From assembly GCF_001881565.1 (NCBI RefSeq), contig NZ_MPDJ01000002.1:124001-188000 (forward strand): DNA of 64,000 nt. The letters are read 5' to 3'. Origin of the DNA: Eisenbergiella tayi. GTDB lineage: Bacteria > Bacillota > Clostridia > Lachnospirales > Lachnospiraceae. The notes under the pieces are model-generated. The model had not been told where the DNA came from. It did not search any database and saw nothing but the letters and a program-made list of their open reading frames with translations. Shown here piece after piece: positions 33,839 to 42,950 of the stretch (position 1 is its first letter; each line of letters begins with the position of its first letter). A program made the position numbers and the translations under genes.

Positions 33839-34741
33839 TTAAATGGTATTCCCCGACATTTTCGAATCGGTGCGTTTTCCTATATAAAAGTACGCAAATG
33901 ATAACAGGATGCCTGTCACACTGATAATAATGACCGGCATCAGCTCACCGGCCGCATCCACATAGGAAGCGGATGTCAGAATCGTCCATCCACTGTCCAA
34001 TCCCACATTCCGGAATGCATAACAGGTCGGCACAAACCCGTCCAGGAACCAAATCGTACCGCTGTCTTCATTTTTGACGCGCAGAAGCACGGATTCCAGC
34101 TTTTCCCCGAAAATTTTTTTGCCTTCCAGTCTGGATTCCAGGGTGACGCCAAGCAGCGACTCATCGTTGCCCGACATACACTGCTGTTTTTTACCAAGCA
34201 AAATGGTGTGCATCGGCTGCGCGCTCAAAGCTCTGCGCACCTCGCTGTCGTAAATAGCGGCAAATACCGCGCCATTGTTCCCGGCATCCCCGGCGACCGC
34301 AACTGCAACCGTATAATTCAGCGTCTTACCATCCGCACCGGCAAGAAAAACATCGGTAATCTGTGGTTCGTTGGTTACCCACAGGTTCTGGATATACTCC
34401 CGGCTGTTCAGATTGGATACGGCCTCTTCATGATCTGCCCGGTACACTCCGCCGTATGTATCAACTGTCCGGATCATCTGATAGCCCCAAATCTCGTTGT
34501 AATGGTCCAGGCGTTCGGCTTTTTCCTGATATGGTATGTCTTCCGGCAGCATCCACGGTTCCTCGGATATCACCTTGAGCAGATTCAGAGTGGATTCCAG
34601 ATTTTTAGCAATCTGTCCCTGTGCACTGATGCAGCTGGCTCTCGCCGCCATACTGCAATACCGGTAAAATCCTATGCACGGCCCCAGGATAAAACAGAGA
34701 ATCACAGCAACGCAGCAAATCCCTCTTATTTTTGTTCTCAT
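33839..34741 (-). CDS. Stand-alone Cache-domain membrane sensor without output domain
   Basis: A 300-residue protein with an N-terminal helix (about 7-26), an extracellular double-Cache-like domain and a C-terminal helix (about 268-288, LMPVIIISVTGILLSFAYFYIG) followed by a 12-residue tail. It has no kinase, GGDEF or methyl-accepting part. Its sensor domain is clearly paralogous to the N-terminus of the Cache-GGDEF protein at 45716 (shared AGADGKTLNYTV and similar spacing). The ATG overlaps the stop of the upstream hybrid kinase by four bases, implying translational coupling. It may act as a ligand-sensing partner for a neighbouring kinase or cyclase; that is inference. Confidence 0.85.
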   Translation of the reverse strand: MRTKIRGICCVAVILCFILGPCIGFYRYCSMAARASCISAQGQIAKNLESTLNLLKVISEEPWMLPEDIPYQEKAERLDHYNEIWGYQMIRTVDTYGGVYRADHEEAVSNLNSREYIQNLWVTNEPQITDVFLAGADGKTLNYTVAVAVAGDAGNNGAVFAAIYDSEVRRALSAQPMHTILLGKKQQCMSGNDESLLGVTLESRLEGKKIFGEKLESVLLRVKNEDSGTIWFLDGFVPTCYAFRNVGLDSGWTILTSASYVDAAGELMPVIIISVTGILLSFAYFYIGKRTDSKMSGNTI

Positions 34742-36831
34742 CTTTCCTTCCCCTTTATATAAGACAGAATACTTTCATACAATAACGAAACCGAAAGAGG
34801 CTTGGAAAGCCGTTTGTTCATACCGGCATCCAAAATTTCCTTGTTATCCTCTTCCAGCCCGTTGGCTGTGAGAGCCAGGATCGGAATGTCTTTCGCCCGC
34901 GGATGATCGGAAGCACGGATGCGGCGGGCTGCTTCCAAACCGTCCATAACAGGCATACGGATATCCATCAGAATCAGGTCAACAGGTTCTGCGTCCGGAT
35001 CCAGGAAATAGTCCACCGCCTGCCTTCCGTTTTCTACCGTCTTTACCTGCGCTCCCGCTTGTGTCAGCAACTCTTCGGCAATCATGGAATTGATCGCATT
35101 ATCCTCTGCCATGAGGATCCGGATTCCGCCCAGATCAACCTGCTGCTGAGGTGACGGTGCCGCAGGCACATTCTGGTCGGCGTCCGCATGCAAGGGAAGC
35201 TCTACCGTAAAAGTCGTCCCCTTGTCCGGTATGCTCTGTACCGAAATGGCGCCGTTTAAAAGCTGTACCAATTCCGAAATAATCGCCATGCCCAGCCCGG
35301 TTCCGGTCTGTGTACGGCCATAGGTTGTGTCCTCCTGGGTAAAGGGCTGGAATATAATTTCCTGAAATTCCTTCTTCATGCCGCAGCCGGTATCCCTTAC
35401 AAGGATGCGGATTTTGTCACCGTCATCAGACACGGAAAGGGTAACTGTCCCATGAATGGTAAACTTCACCGCATTGGAAAGCAGATTGGTCATGATCTGT
35501 TGGATTTTTTTCGCATCTCCCACATAAAAACGGTTTTTCAGCCCGGAGAGATCCACACAAAGTCCGATCTCTTTTTCCTGAACGGCGGCATCAAATACAT
35601 GTGATGTTTTCTCACACAGTTCGCGCAGGTCAAAGCGTTCCGCATGTACTTCCGCGCTGCCGCTTTCAATTTTTGCCATATCCAGCACATCGTTCACGAT
35701 ATCGGTAAGCTGCTGTACCGAATCCTCCATCCGGCACAGATACTCTTTTTGTCTGGCGGCGTCTCCTCCGCAGTTTTTCAGCAGATGGAGGGTCCCGGAT
35801 ATGCCGTTAAGCGGCGTCCGGATCTCATGGGAGACATTAGAAAGGAATTTTCCCTTGAAAATACTTTCCTTTTGCGCCACAGCCAGTGCCAGCTTCATCT
35901 GCCGGTTTTTGTAGATGAACCATACCGCCACGACCACGATAGCCAGGATTCCTGCAATCAGGACCAGGATCATCTTGATTTCATTTTCCGTATTAAGCAC
36001 CGAGGAGCGGGGTGTGATAGTCAAAAGTGTCCAGTAATTATAGCCCAGCGGCTCAAAGAAAAGCACCCGTTCCTGCCCATACGCAGTATAGGTCACCAGC
36101 CCGGAAAGCTGCAGCTCCAGCCGTGTGGCAACCTCTTCGGCCGTGACCCCATTATTGAGATCGTAAATCTCCAGATCCTGAATGACATTATGTCCCTCTT
36201 TATTTTCCAGGGTGTCGGAGCTGTTCCAGAGATGGTTCCCCTCATGATCGACAATAGCGACAAAGGCTCCTGCATTCCCATAGGTTGTATCCTTAAGCAT
36301 ATCGGAAATGGTGCTGAGCGGCAGATAACTGTAAATGGCAACTGCAGACGAATCGCCCTGCCCATCCCACAGGATACGGAACAGCAGCTGGCCCTGTCCG
36401 TTAATGGAATTTTCTGACAGGGTTACCGTGTAGGGATAGTTATGTACATCCAAAACGTCGATGGGCTCGTCAAACACTTCGGTCACACCGGTATAAGATC
36501 GGGCGGTGCCGTCCTCCAGGACAAAGCCGACTCCCTCCAGGGCGGAATCATTCACATAACGCCTCAGTATATTCTGCATATCATCCAAATCCGTAATCTG
36601 CCTGTCCATGAGCTCACTTTTGAGCAAAATCAGCTGTTCCGTATATTTGCTCAGATGATCGGAAACACGATAGGTTATCTGTTCCGAAAAGCGTTCAAAG
36701 GCAAGCAGGCCGCGTTCTGTGGAATTATTCATGAAGTAAGTAACCGTGTAGAAAATGCTGGCCGTAACAGCCGCAACATAAAGCAGCAGAAGTAAAATTG
36801 TGCGCCGCCGTTTCTTATTTATTGGTTTCAA
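34738..36831 (-). CDS. Hybrid sensor histidine kinase (Cache-HisKA-HATPase-REC)
   Basis: A 697-residue protein starting at a TTG (36831) with AGGAGAGG upstream; no nearby ATG fits. A helix at about 11-33 and another at about 287-307 bracket an extracellular Cache-like sensor. HisKA carries SNVSHEIRTP with phospho-His H335. The ATPase domain has N-box LLSNAVKFT, RDTGCGM and TGTGLGMAI. The C-terminal receiver (about 570-690) has MAEDNAIN, phosphoacceptor D623 in LMDIRMPVMDG and KPLSVSLL. It can autophosphorylate and pass phosphate to its own receiver. An Hpt protein in the same operon is the natural next step of the relay. Confidence 0.94.
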   Translation of the reverse strand: MKPINKKRRRTILLLLLYVAAVTASIFYTVTYFMNNSTERGLLAFERFSEQITYRVSDHLSKYTEQLILLKSELMDRQITDLDDMQNILRRYVNDSALEGVGFVLEDGTARSYTGVTEVFDEPIDVLDVHNYPYTVTLSENSINGQGQLLFRILWDGQGDSSAVAIYSYLPLSTISDMLKDTTYGNAGAFVAIVDHEGNHLWNSSDTLENKEGHNVIQDLEIYDLNNGVTAEEVATRLELQLSGLVTYTAYGQERVLFFEPLGYNYWTLLTITPRSSVLNTENEIKMILVLIAGILAIVVVAVWFIYKNRQMKLALAVAQKESIFKGKFLSNVSHEIRTPLNGISGTLHLLKNCGGDAARQKEYLCRMEDSVQQLTDIVNDVLDMAKIESGSAEVHAERFDLRELCEKTSHVFDAAVQEKEIGLCVDLSGLKNRFYVGDAKKIQQIMTNLLSNAVKFTIHGTVTLSVSDDGDKIRILVRDTGCGMKKEFQEIIFQPFTQEDTTYGRTQTGTGLGMAIISELVQLLNGAISVQSIPDKGTTFTVELPLHADADQNVPAAPSPQQQVDLGGIRILMAEDNAINSMIAEELLTQAGAQVKTVENGRQAVDYFLDPDAEPVDLILMDIRMPVMDGLEAARRIRASDHPRAKDIPILALTANGLEEDNKEILDAGMNKRLSKPLSVSLLYESILSYIKGKER

Positions 36832-36885
36832 GCGTTACCTCTCCTTTCACACAGTTTTGCACCGGAATTTATCCTGTTCCCCCAT

Positions 36886-38340
36886 CTATTTCCACAGCGC
36901 AGTACCATCATAGGCCTGCATTGCCGCCTCATAATATCCGAGCTGCCTGCACTCCTCAATTACCAGATGGCGGATTCTCTCAAATGCTTTCACTGTCTTT
37001 TCGCAGAATTCCTGGGGTTCCTCATCCATAAGCGCACGGAACGCCGCCGCACACTGTTCATGAATTTCGCAGTTCACAGGCGTTTTTTCAACGGTAAGCA
37101 GCCCCGGAATACCGCGGCCAATCCGGATATTTCTCCGAAGGAGTTCATAAATCGTACCGAACGCTTCGATCCCGATATGCTCCGTGATGAAATCCAGAAG
37201 GACAGCCGGTGTTCGTCCATACAGATAATCCTCATTCCACAGACGGTCCGCTTCGGCTTGTGCCGCCTGCAGAGCCTGCCGGTCAGCATGAGAGGCGGCA
37301 CAGGCAGCGGCTCCTTCTATGGTCAGCGTCAGCAGCTCCAGCGTATCCAGATAACGCCTGACATGGAGGGCCACCAAATGGGGCGGCATCTGGATCTTCT
37401 GGATTTCATCCCGATCCATTTCCACAAAGATTCCTCTGCCGCGGACCGTCCTTACAACGCCCAATTCCTGCAGAATCTGTATCGCCTTCATTGTTGTATC
37501 CACACTGACGCCATACATTTCCTGAAGCTCCCTGTGCTTTGGAAGCTGGTCGCCGCGCTGGTACCGGCCGGCGGAAATCAGCCCCATTATATCCATATAC
37601 ACGGCAGAATATCTGACCTCAGATACCTGCAGCAGCTTCTCCAGCTGTGTCCTGCCGAGGAGGACCGGGGAATCGGAAGCGACCTTAAAAGCGGGCGTGC
37701 CTCCGTCTGCCAGTCCATATAAGCCGGACATATCGTCAAACCGGACGCTCTCCGGTTCTCCGCCCGTTTCAAGGACTCTCATAAACTCCTTCATCTGTTC
37801 GTAATATCTGATCCTGAGCTGATCATCATCCTGCAACGGGCTTAATTCAGAAAGCCCTAAACCGTCAACCGCCTGCAGTGTGAGGGAATTTTCATTTCTG
37901 GCCACAAAAAAGCGGTAAAACTTTTTTGATAATTTCCAAAATTCCGACGGATTTCCGATTTTCATGTTATCCAGAATCCGGCGCGGAATCTCCAGATCCG
38001 CCCGGCTGCAGAGCGAAATCCCGTTCTTGATTACCGGATAGCACAGCAGAACCCCTGTCTTAAGCACATCGTTTGTGACGGATGCGTCTATTTTCTCAAG
38101 GGCAAGTATGGTCGTCTTATGGCCGGCTTTCCGTTTGAAGCTTACCACCGGACGCTTTCTCTGTGAGGTTTGAATAAATCTATTTTCCTCCAGCATGGCC
38201 AATGCCCGGCGGATTGTTTTTTCCGAGGTCCCGTACTCCTGACATAAATCCGCACGGGAAGGAAGGCTTGTCCCCTCCGGAAGCAGGCCGCTTTCTATTT
38301 TATTTTTAAGAATCTGGAAAACCCTCTCATACATCAGCAT
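36886..38340 (-). CDS. GntR-type regulator with two winged-helix domains
   Basis: A 484-residue cytosolic protein with a GntR-type winged helix at about 3-68 (YERVFQILKNKIESGLLPEGTSLPSRADLCQEYGTSEKTIRRALAMLEENRFI). After a helical middle region comes a second, equally complete one at about 243-307 (LISAGRYQRGDQLPKHRELQEMYGVSVDTTMKAIQILQELGVVRTVRGRGIFV). The C-terminus is helical and FCD-like. GntR proteins normally have one such domain per chain. It lies between two hybrid kinase genes in the signalling operon, 72 and 54 bases from each, and may control this operon or transport genes. Its effector is unknown. Confidence 0.9.
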   Translation of the reverse strand: MLMYERVFQILKNKIESGLLPEGTSLPSRADLCQEYGTSEKTIRRALAMLEENRFIQTSQRKRPVVSFKRKAGHKTTILALEKIDASVTNDVLKTGVLLCYPVIKNGISLCSRADLEIPRRILDNMKIGNPSEFWKLSKKFYRFFVARNENSLTLQAVDGLGLSELSPLQDDDQLRIRYYEQMKEFMRVLETGGEPESVRFDDMSGLYGLADGGTPAFKVASDSPVLLGRTQLEKLLQVSEVRYSAVYMDIMGLISAGRYQRGDQLPKHRELQEMYGVSVDTTMKAIQILQELGVVRTVRGRGIFVEMDRDEIQKIQMPPHLVALHVRRYLDTLELLTLTIEGAAACAASHADRQALQAAQAEADRLWNEDYLYGRTPAVLLDFITEHIGIEAFGTIYELLRRNIRIGRGIPGLLTVEKTPVNCEIHEQCAAAFRALMDEEPQEFCEKTVKAFERIRHLVIEECRQLGYYEAAMQAYDGTALWK

Positions 38341-38412
38341 ATGGAATGATCATCACCTTTCGTCAGTCCTGTTTTTTGTTGTCAATTTCTATTCAGCATG
38401 CCATATACCTTC

Positions 38413-40977
38413 TTATTTTTCAACCTGTTTCTGCAATACTTTCGTGTATGTGTCAATAATGTCATTCATGACAAAGGGCTTTCCAATATGCGCATTCATG
38501 CCGCTGTCCAGACACTTCTGCACATCCTCATTGAAGGAATTCGCCGTCATGGCAATGATGACGATACTTTTTGCGTCCTGACGGGAAAGGGCGCGGATAG
38601 CCTGTGCTGCGCTGCAGCCGTCCATCACCGGCATCTGCACGTCCATCAGAATCAGATGATAAAAGCCTTCCGGAGCCCCGGAAAACTGTGCAACGGCTTC
38701 CTGTCCGTTGGCGGCCGTAGTTACGAAAGCTCCTGCATCCTGCAGCAAAGCCACGGCAATCTCCAGGTTGATATCATTATCCTCCACCACCATAACCTGC
38801 GCGCCTGCCAGTACTGTGGATGTTTCCTGTTCCGGCTGTACACTCTTCTGCCCTGTCAGCTCCGCCATGAGTTCGGCAATGTCGGAATGAAATACGGGCC
38901 GGCAAAGGGTGGCGTCGGCTCCGCATAAGGAAGCCGTATCATTCAGTTCATCCTGATCCTGACCCGTCAAAATAATGATAAGGCCGGCATTCTTTGCCTC
39001 CTTCCGGATAATCTGCACAAACAGCCGCATATCCACAGAAATATTCCATTTGATAAAACATAATTCATAGGGGGTACCGCTTTGTACGGCTGCCCGTATT
39101 TTATGCAGTGCGTCCTCCTCACCGGATACGGAATCCACCTGGAAGTTTTCTTTTGCCAACATATATGCCAGATGTTTTTCCAGCTCCGTGACCTGATTTA
39201 CCACCAAAACCCTCTGTCCGTTCCCGCAGCGTTCCGTGTCTCTTCCCACAGCAGCCGGTGCAAAAGGCAAATCAACCGTAAAGGTACTTCCCGCACCCAC
39301 TTCACTGGAGACGGAAATGGAGCCTCCCATCAATTCTGCAAAATTCTTTGTAATGGGAAGTCCCAGCCCGGTACCGCCGTATTGCCGGACGATCCCGCTG
39401 TTTTCCTGTGTAAAGGCCTCAAAAACGCTGTCGATATTCTCAGGAGCAATCCCCCTTCCGGTATCCCTGACGGAGAAACGGAGCCATATCCAATACTCGT
39501 CACGCCGCAGTTCCTCCACATTCAGGCTGACATGCCCCTGTGCAGGCGTAAACTTTACCGCATTGGAAAGAAGATTGGTCAATATCTGATTCAGGCGAAG
39601 CGCATCGCCCACCAGATATTCTTCAACCTCACCGTGGAGGAAAACCTGAAAGTCAATCTGCTTGCTTATCGCCTGAACATGAAATACAGTCGTCAGGGCA
39701 CGCAGAAGCCGTCCCAGGTCAAACTGCTCCGGATGCAGCTCTATTTTTCCGCTTTCAATTTTTGACATATCCAGGATATCGTTAATCAGGGAAAGCAGGT
39801 GCGTTGACGAAAGTGTGATCTTATCCAGACAGTTGCGCATGCGTTCCGGTTCGGCAAGATGATTTTTCCCGAGTTCAACCATCCCCATGATGCCGTTGAG
39901 CGGTGTACGGATCTCATGAGACATTTGGGACAGGAAATTGCTTTTCGCCCGGTTTGCCGACTCCGCACGTTCTTTTTCCATCAGAAGCAGCTCTCTGTTG
40001 CGTTTTTCACGATGGCTCAGCAATAAAAAGAAAGCTGATACTGTAGAAAACAGGATAATAAAAATACCCACGCTCAAAGCCACCATAAACTGACTCAGAT
40101 AAACGATTTGATCGTTCACCGTTTCGTATGCCATGCTGGTAATCATATACCAGTCCGTCCCCTGAATGGGAACATAATAGAGGTATACATGCTGCCCTCC
40201 CACCGTCATCAGCGTCAATCCGCTTTTACCGGCTGCAATCGCCGCACGGAAGGACTCATAATCATAGCCCTCGTCAAAACCCGCCTGCTGTTCATAGATG
40301 GTGAACAGATTCGTGCCCTGTAAAATCTCTTCTGAAAAACCGCTTTTCATTACAAAGTCCCCGTTGCGGGTCACAATATTCGTATAAGAATTGGTGTCCT
40401 TCTCACTGTCCAGCCCCAGCTTCACTCCGATATCCGATGTATGGATACCAACGATAACGGCAATTAACCGGCCATCCTGAAAGGATACGGGAGTCATTGC
40501 GGTTCCCAGCAGGATCGTATTGCTTTCCCAAATGCTTTCATTTACCGAAATCAGCTTTTCCGAACCATCCAGCAATTTATCCAAATTGGAAATCTTTGAT
40601 AATGCGGGAACTGTGCCATCCGGAGAATAAGCTATTCCTTTGCTGTTTATTAAGGCAATATGTGTAAAATCATTATCCTTCTGTGCCTGTGCCAGAAAAT
40701 GCTTCAGACTTTCTTCATCCTTCAAATCATTTTCTGAAATTGCGTTGGAAATAGTATAAATCTGTGAAAACTGGCTGTTCAGATTTGTCTGAAAATGACT
40801 GCTGATCTGTGTGGTCATTTCCTGCAGGTAAACCCTGCTGATATTTGTCACTGTGCGCGCCGACACCTTCCGGTATATAACCGCCGCAGACGTGCAAAGG
40901 ACGGCGGTTATCAGAAACAGGATGGAAACAAAAATCAGCCTCTTGTATTTTCTATTCCATTTTTTGTGAATATTCAA
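38413..40977 (-). CDS. Hybrid sensor histidine kinase with pseudo-receiver plus receiver
   Basis: An 854-residue protein beginning at a TTG (40977) with AAAGGA upstream. Helices at about 13-35 and 296-320 flank an extracellular double-Cache region with SYTNIVTRNGDFVMKSG. HisKA has phospho-His H354 in SQMSHEIRTP, and the ATPase domain has LLSNAVKFT, RDTGRGI and GGTGLGLPI. Two receiver-like domains follow. In the first (about 597-715) the phosphoacceptor position reads LCFIKWN instead of an Asp, and the conserved Lys region reads LCRPVF, so it cannot be phosphorylated normally. The second is intact with D779 in LMDVQMPVMDG and GKPF. The gene lies 29 bases downstream of the binding-protein-like lipoprotein, which may feed it a signal. 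Confidence 0.93.
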   Translation of the reverse strand: MNIHKKWNRKYKRLIFVSILFLITAVLCTSAAVIYRKVSARTVTNISRVYLQEMTTQISSHFQTNLNSQFSQIYTISNAISENDLKDEESLKHFLAQAQKDNDFTHIALINSKGIAYSPDGTVPALSKISNLDKLLDGSEKLISVNESIWESNTILLGTAMTPVSFQDGRLIAVIVGIHTSDIGVKLGLDSEKDTNSYTNIVTRNGDFVMKSGFSEEILQGTNLFTIYEQQAGFDEGYDYESFRAAIAAGKSGLTLMTVGGQHVYLYYVPIQGTDWYMITSMAYETVNDQIVYLSQFMVALSVGIFIILFSTVSAFFLLLSHREKRNRELLLMEKERAESANRAKSNFLSQMSHEIRTPLNGIMGMVELGKNHLAEPERMRNCLDKITLSSTHLLSLINDILDMSKIESGKIELHPEQFDLGRLLRALTTVFHVQAISKQIDFQVFLHGEVEEYLVGDALRLNQILTNLLSNAVKFTPAQGHVSLNVEELRRDEYWIWLRFSVRDTGRGIAPENIDSVFEAFTQENSGIVRQYGGTGLGLPITKNFAELMGGSISVSSEVGAGSTFTVDLPFAPAAVGRDTERCGNGQRVLVVNQVTELEKHLAYMLAKENFQVDSVSGEEDALHKIRAAVQSGTPYELCFIKWNISVDMRLFVQIIRKEAKNAGLIIILTGQDQDELNDTASLCGADATLCRPVFHSDIAELMAELTGQKSVQPEQETSTVLAGAQVMVVEDNDINLEIAVALLQDAGAFVTTAANGQEAVAQFSGAPEGFYHLILMDVQMPVMDGCSAAQAIRALSRQDAKSIVIIAMTANSFNEDVQKCLDSGMNAHIGKPFVMNDIIDTYTKVLQKQVEK

Positions 40978-41006
40978 TGCTACCCTGTCCTTTCTGCGCC
41001 TGCTAT

Positions 41007-42950
41007 TTATTTCTCCTGCGCCAGATCAGTGATTCTTCCTTCCAGCTGAACATCCACGGCCGTGTCCCGGTGCCGCTCAAAATAAAGCGCCAGGGCATCG
41101 CGGTAAAGCAGCCCGGTTTCCTTTATCAGTGTCACACTGCCCTTCGGGACAGAATCATCATAGAAATTCAGCATTGTATATCCGTCCCCATTCCCCTCCG
41201 CATAAGATCTGGCTCCGGCCATATAGTCTGTCACCGCCACCTGGTAGCTCTCATTCCTGTCCAAAGCCTTCCCATCGGGTAAGGTCACACTCACAAGTCT
41301 GTTTCCCGCCGGTTTGCTGCTGTCAAAAATATAATTCAATCCCGAGATCTGTAAAAACCGTCCGCCGGGGAATTCCTCCGTACAGGTAGACAGGCCGTTT
41401 TCCAACATATCCCACAAGGTTTGTCCGTCCATTTCCAGTATGATGACCTGGTTATCAAAAGGGCACACCACGGCGATATCCCCGCCGTACACTACTCCCT
41501 GATAAAAACTGGCCCGGATCCCTCCTCCATTGACCACCGCAATCGGGGCGCCGGACGCTTCGGCAACGCAGTCTGCTATAAAATTACCAAGCTCTGTTTC
41601 CATGAATCGAACATTGAAATTTTCCAGCAGCAGATCCCGGCTTACCGTCCCGATCACCGAAAAGTCATAGGAAGATTCATCCGTTCCCTCACAATAAAAC
41701 CGGTCTATGGCCTGCAAAGCCTCTTCCACCGTGCATTTTTCGTTCATAACCTTTCTCACGTAGCCGCCAAGATATTCCACTGTTTTGCTGGGGAACAAAA
41801 CGTTATAAATATATCCGGATTCCACATATTCCTCCACACCGTAAGGTATCAAATCTTCCCTCTGCCGATAATCGGTGAGACAGGACATTCCGGTCCCCAT
41901 ATCCTCCATTAAAGCCTCCTGTCCTTCAGGTGTGGAAAGCAATTCCAGGATACGCCTGCAGGCGTCTTGTTTTTCCTCGCTTATCGCATTATTCACACCC
42001 AGAAGGGCTGAAGGGGAAAACAGAAACCAAGGTTCATTTCCTTCATCACTCAGAAGCGGATACATCCGGTAGGTATAGGCCTCCGCCGTACCTTCCTCCG
42101 CCGCCTTCCGGTTGTCTGCTACACACTCATAGTACAGTGCCGAATCGCCAAAAGCCGCAGCAAGGGTACCTTGGACAAGACGCTGGTGACAGAGGATGGA
42201 ATTACGCTGTAAGGAAATCGCTTCGGGATCCATGACCCCCGCTTCCACCAGGGCATCCGACAGTGCAAAGCTTTTTTCCCAAACGCCGGTAAAGGCCGCC
42301 TTTTTATCTGTAAAATCTGCCAGCCACTTCATACCCTCAACCGTTCCCAGAAAATCAGGCACCATATATCCAACGTAAAACATCCCCACGGATGTATTGT
42401 AGTCACTCATAATTGAAAAATTGATGTTATCTTCTCCCAGGCCGAGCCCTTTTTCTTTTAATTCGGCCAGAGCGGACACTAATTCCGTATTATTTGCGGG
42501 CATTGCCAGTCCTGCCCGTTCAAATAATGTTTCATTGACGATATATCCGCTGTACACACCGGGCAGCGGGAGCAGATAGGTTTTCCCTTCCAGCTTCAGC
42601 GCATTCATGATCGTGCCGTCATATGCTGCGCTGGCTTTTGTGTCGCTGATATCCAGCAAATACTTTTTCACCAGGTTGGAATCTGGCTGCGGTGAGATTA
42701 CCAGTTCAGGGCCCACGCCTCTGTCCAGACGGCGGAGCTGTTCACTGGAGTATGGGGAAATTTCTATTTGCAGGTCAATATCATCGTAAACCGATTCCAC
42801 CAGTTCCTCCACCCGCTTAAAGTTATTGGAGTAAAGAATCCTGATCACGACTTTTTCTTCCGGCTCCTGCCGGCTGCAGCCCGACAAGGCCGACAGCAGC
42901 AGAATGGCGGTTACCATACCCATAATTCTCCGGGCTGCACTGCGAATCAT
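41007..42950 (-). CDS. Lipoprotein fusing a solute-binding domain to a 5'-nucleotidase C-terminal domain
   Basis: A 647-residue lipoprotein with lipobox ALSGC (Cys25). Residues of about 33-420 look like a family 1 ABC solute-binding domain (VVIRILYSNNF, GKTYLLPLPGVYSGYIVNETLFERAGL, AAAFGDSALYY). Residues of about 430-645 match the 5'-nucleotidase C-terminal domain: ETELGNFIAD (451-460), VNGGGIRA (473-480), CPFDNQV (496-502), GGRFLQISGLNYIFD (529-543) and GNGDGY (586-591). In UshA-type enzymes these elements bind phosphate and stack the base. The metallophosphatase domain that normally precedes it is absent, so catalysis is not expected. No permease gene is nearby. The start overlaps the stop of the HD-GYP regulator by four bases, so this is probably the extracellular ligand sensor of the signalling operon. 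Confidence 0.88.
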   Translation of the reverse strand: MIRSAARRIMGMVTAILLLSALSGCSRQEPEEKVVIRILYSNNFKRVEELVESVYDDIDLQIEISPYSSEQLRRLDRGVGPELVISPQPDSNLVKKYLLDISDTKASAAYDGTIMNALKLEGKTYLLPLPGVYSGYIVNETLFERAGLAMPANNTELVSALAELKEKGLGLGEDNINFSIMSDYNTSVGMFYVGYMVPDFLGTVEGMKWLADFTDKKAAFTGVWEKSFALSDALVEAGVMDPEAISLQRNSILCHQRLVQGTLAAAFGDSALYYECVADNRKAAEEGTAEAYTYRMYPLLSDEGNEPWFLFSPSALLGVNNAISEEKQDACRRILELLSTPEGQEALMEDMGTGMSCLTDYRQREDLIPYGVEEYVESGYIYNVLFPSKTVEYLGGYVRKVMNEKCTVEEALQAIDRFYCEGTDESSYDFSVIGTVSRDLLLENFNVRFMETELGNFIADCVAEASGAPIAVVNGGGIRASFYQGVVYGGDIAVVCPFDNQVIILEMDGQTLWDMLENGLSTCTEEFPGGRFLQISGLNYIFDSSKPAGNRLVSVTLPDGKALDRNESYQVAVTDYMAGARSYAEGNGDGYTMLNFYDDSVPKGSVTLIKETGLLYRDALALYFERHRDTAVDVQLEGRITDLAQEK

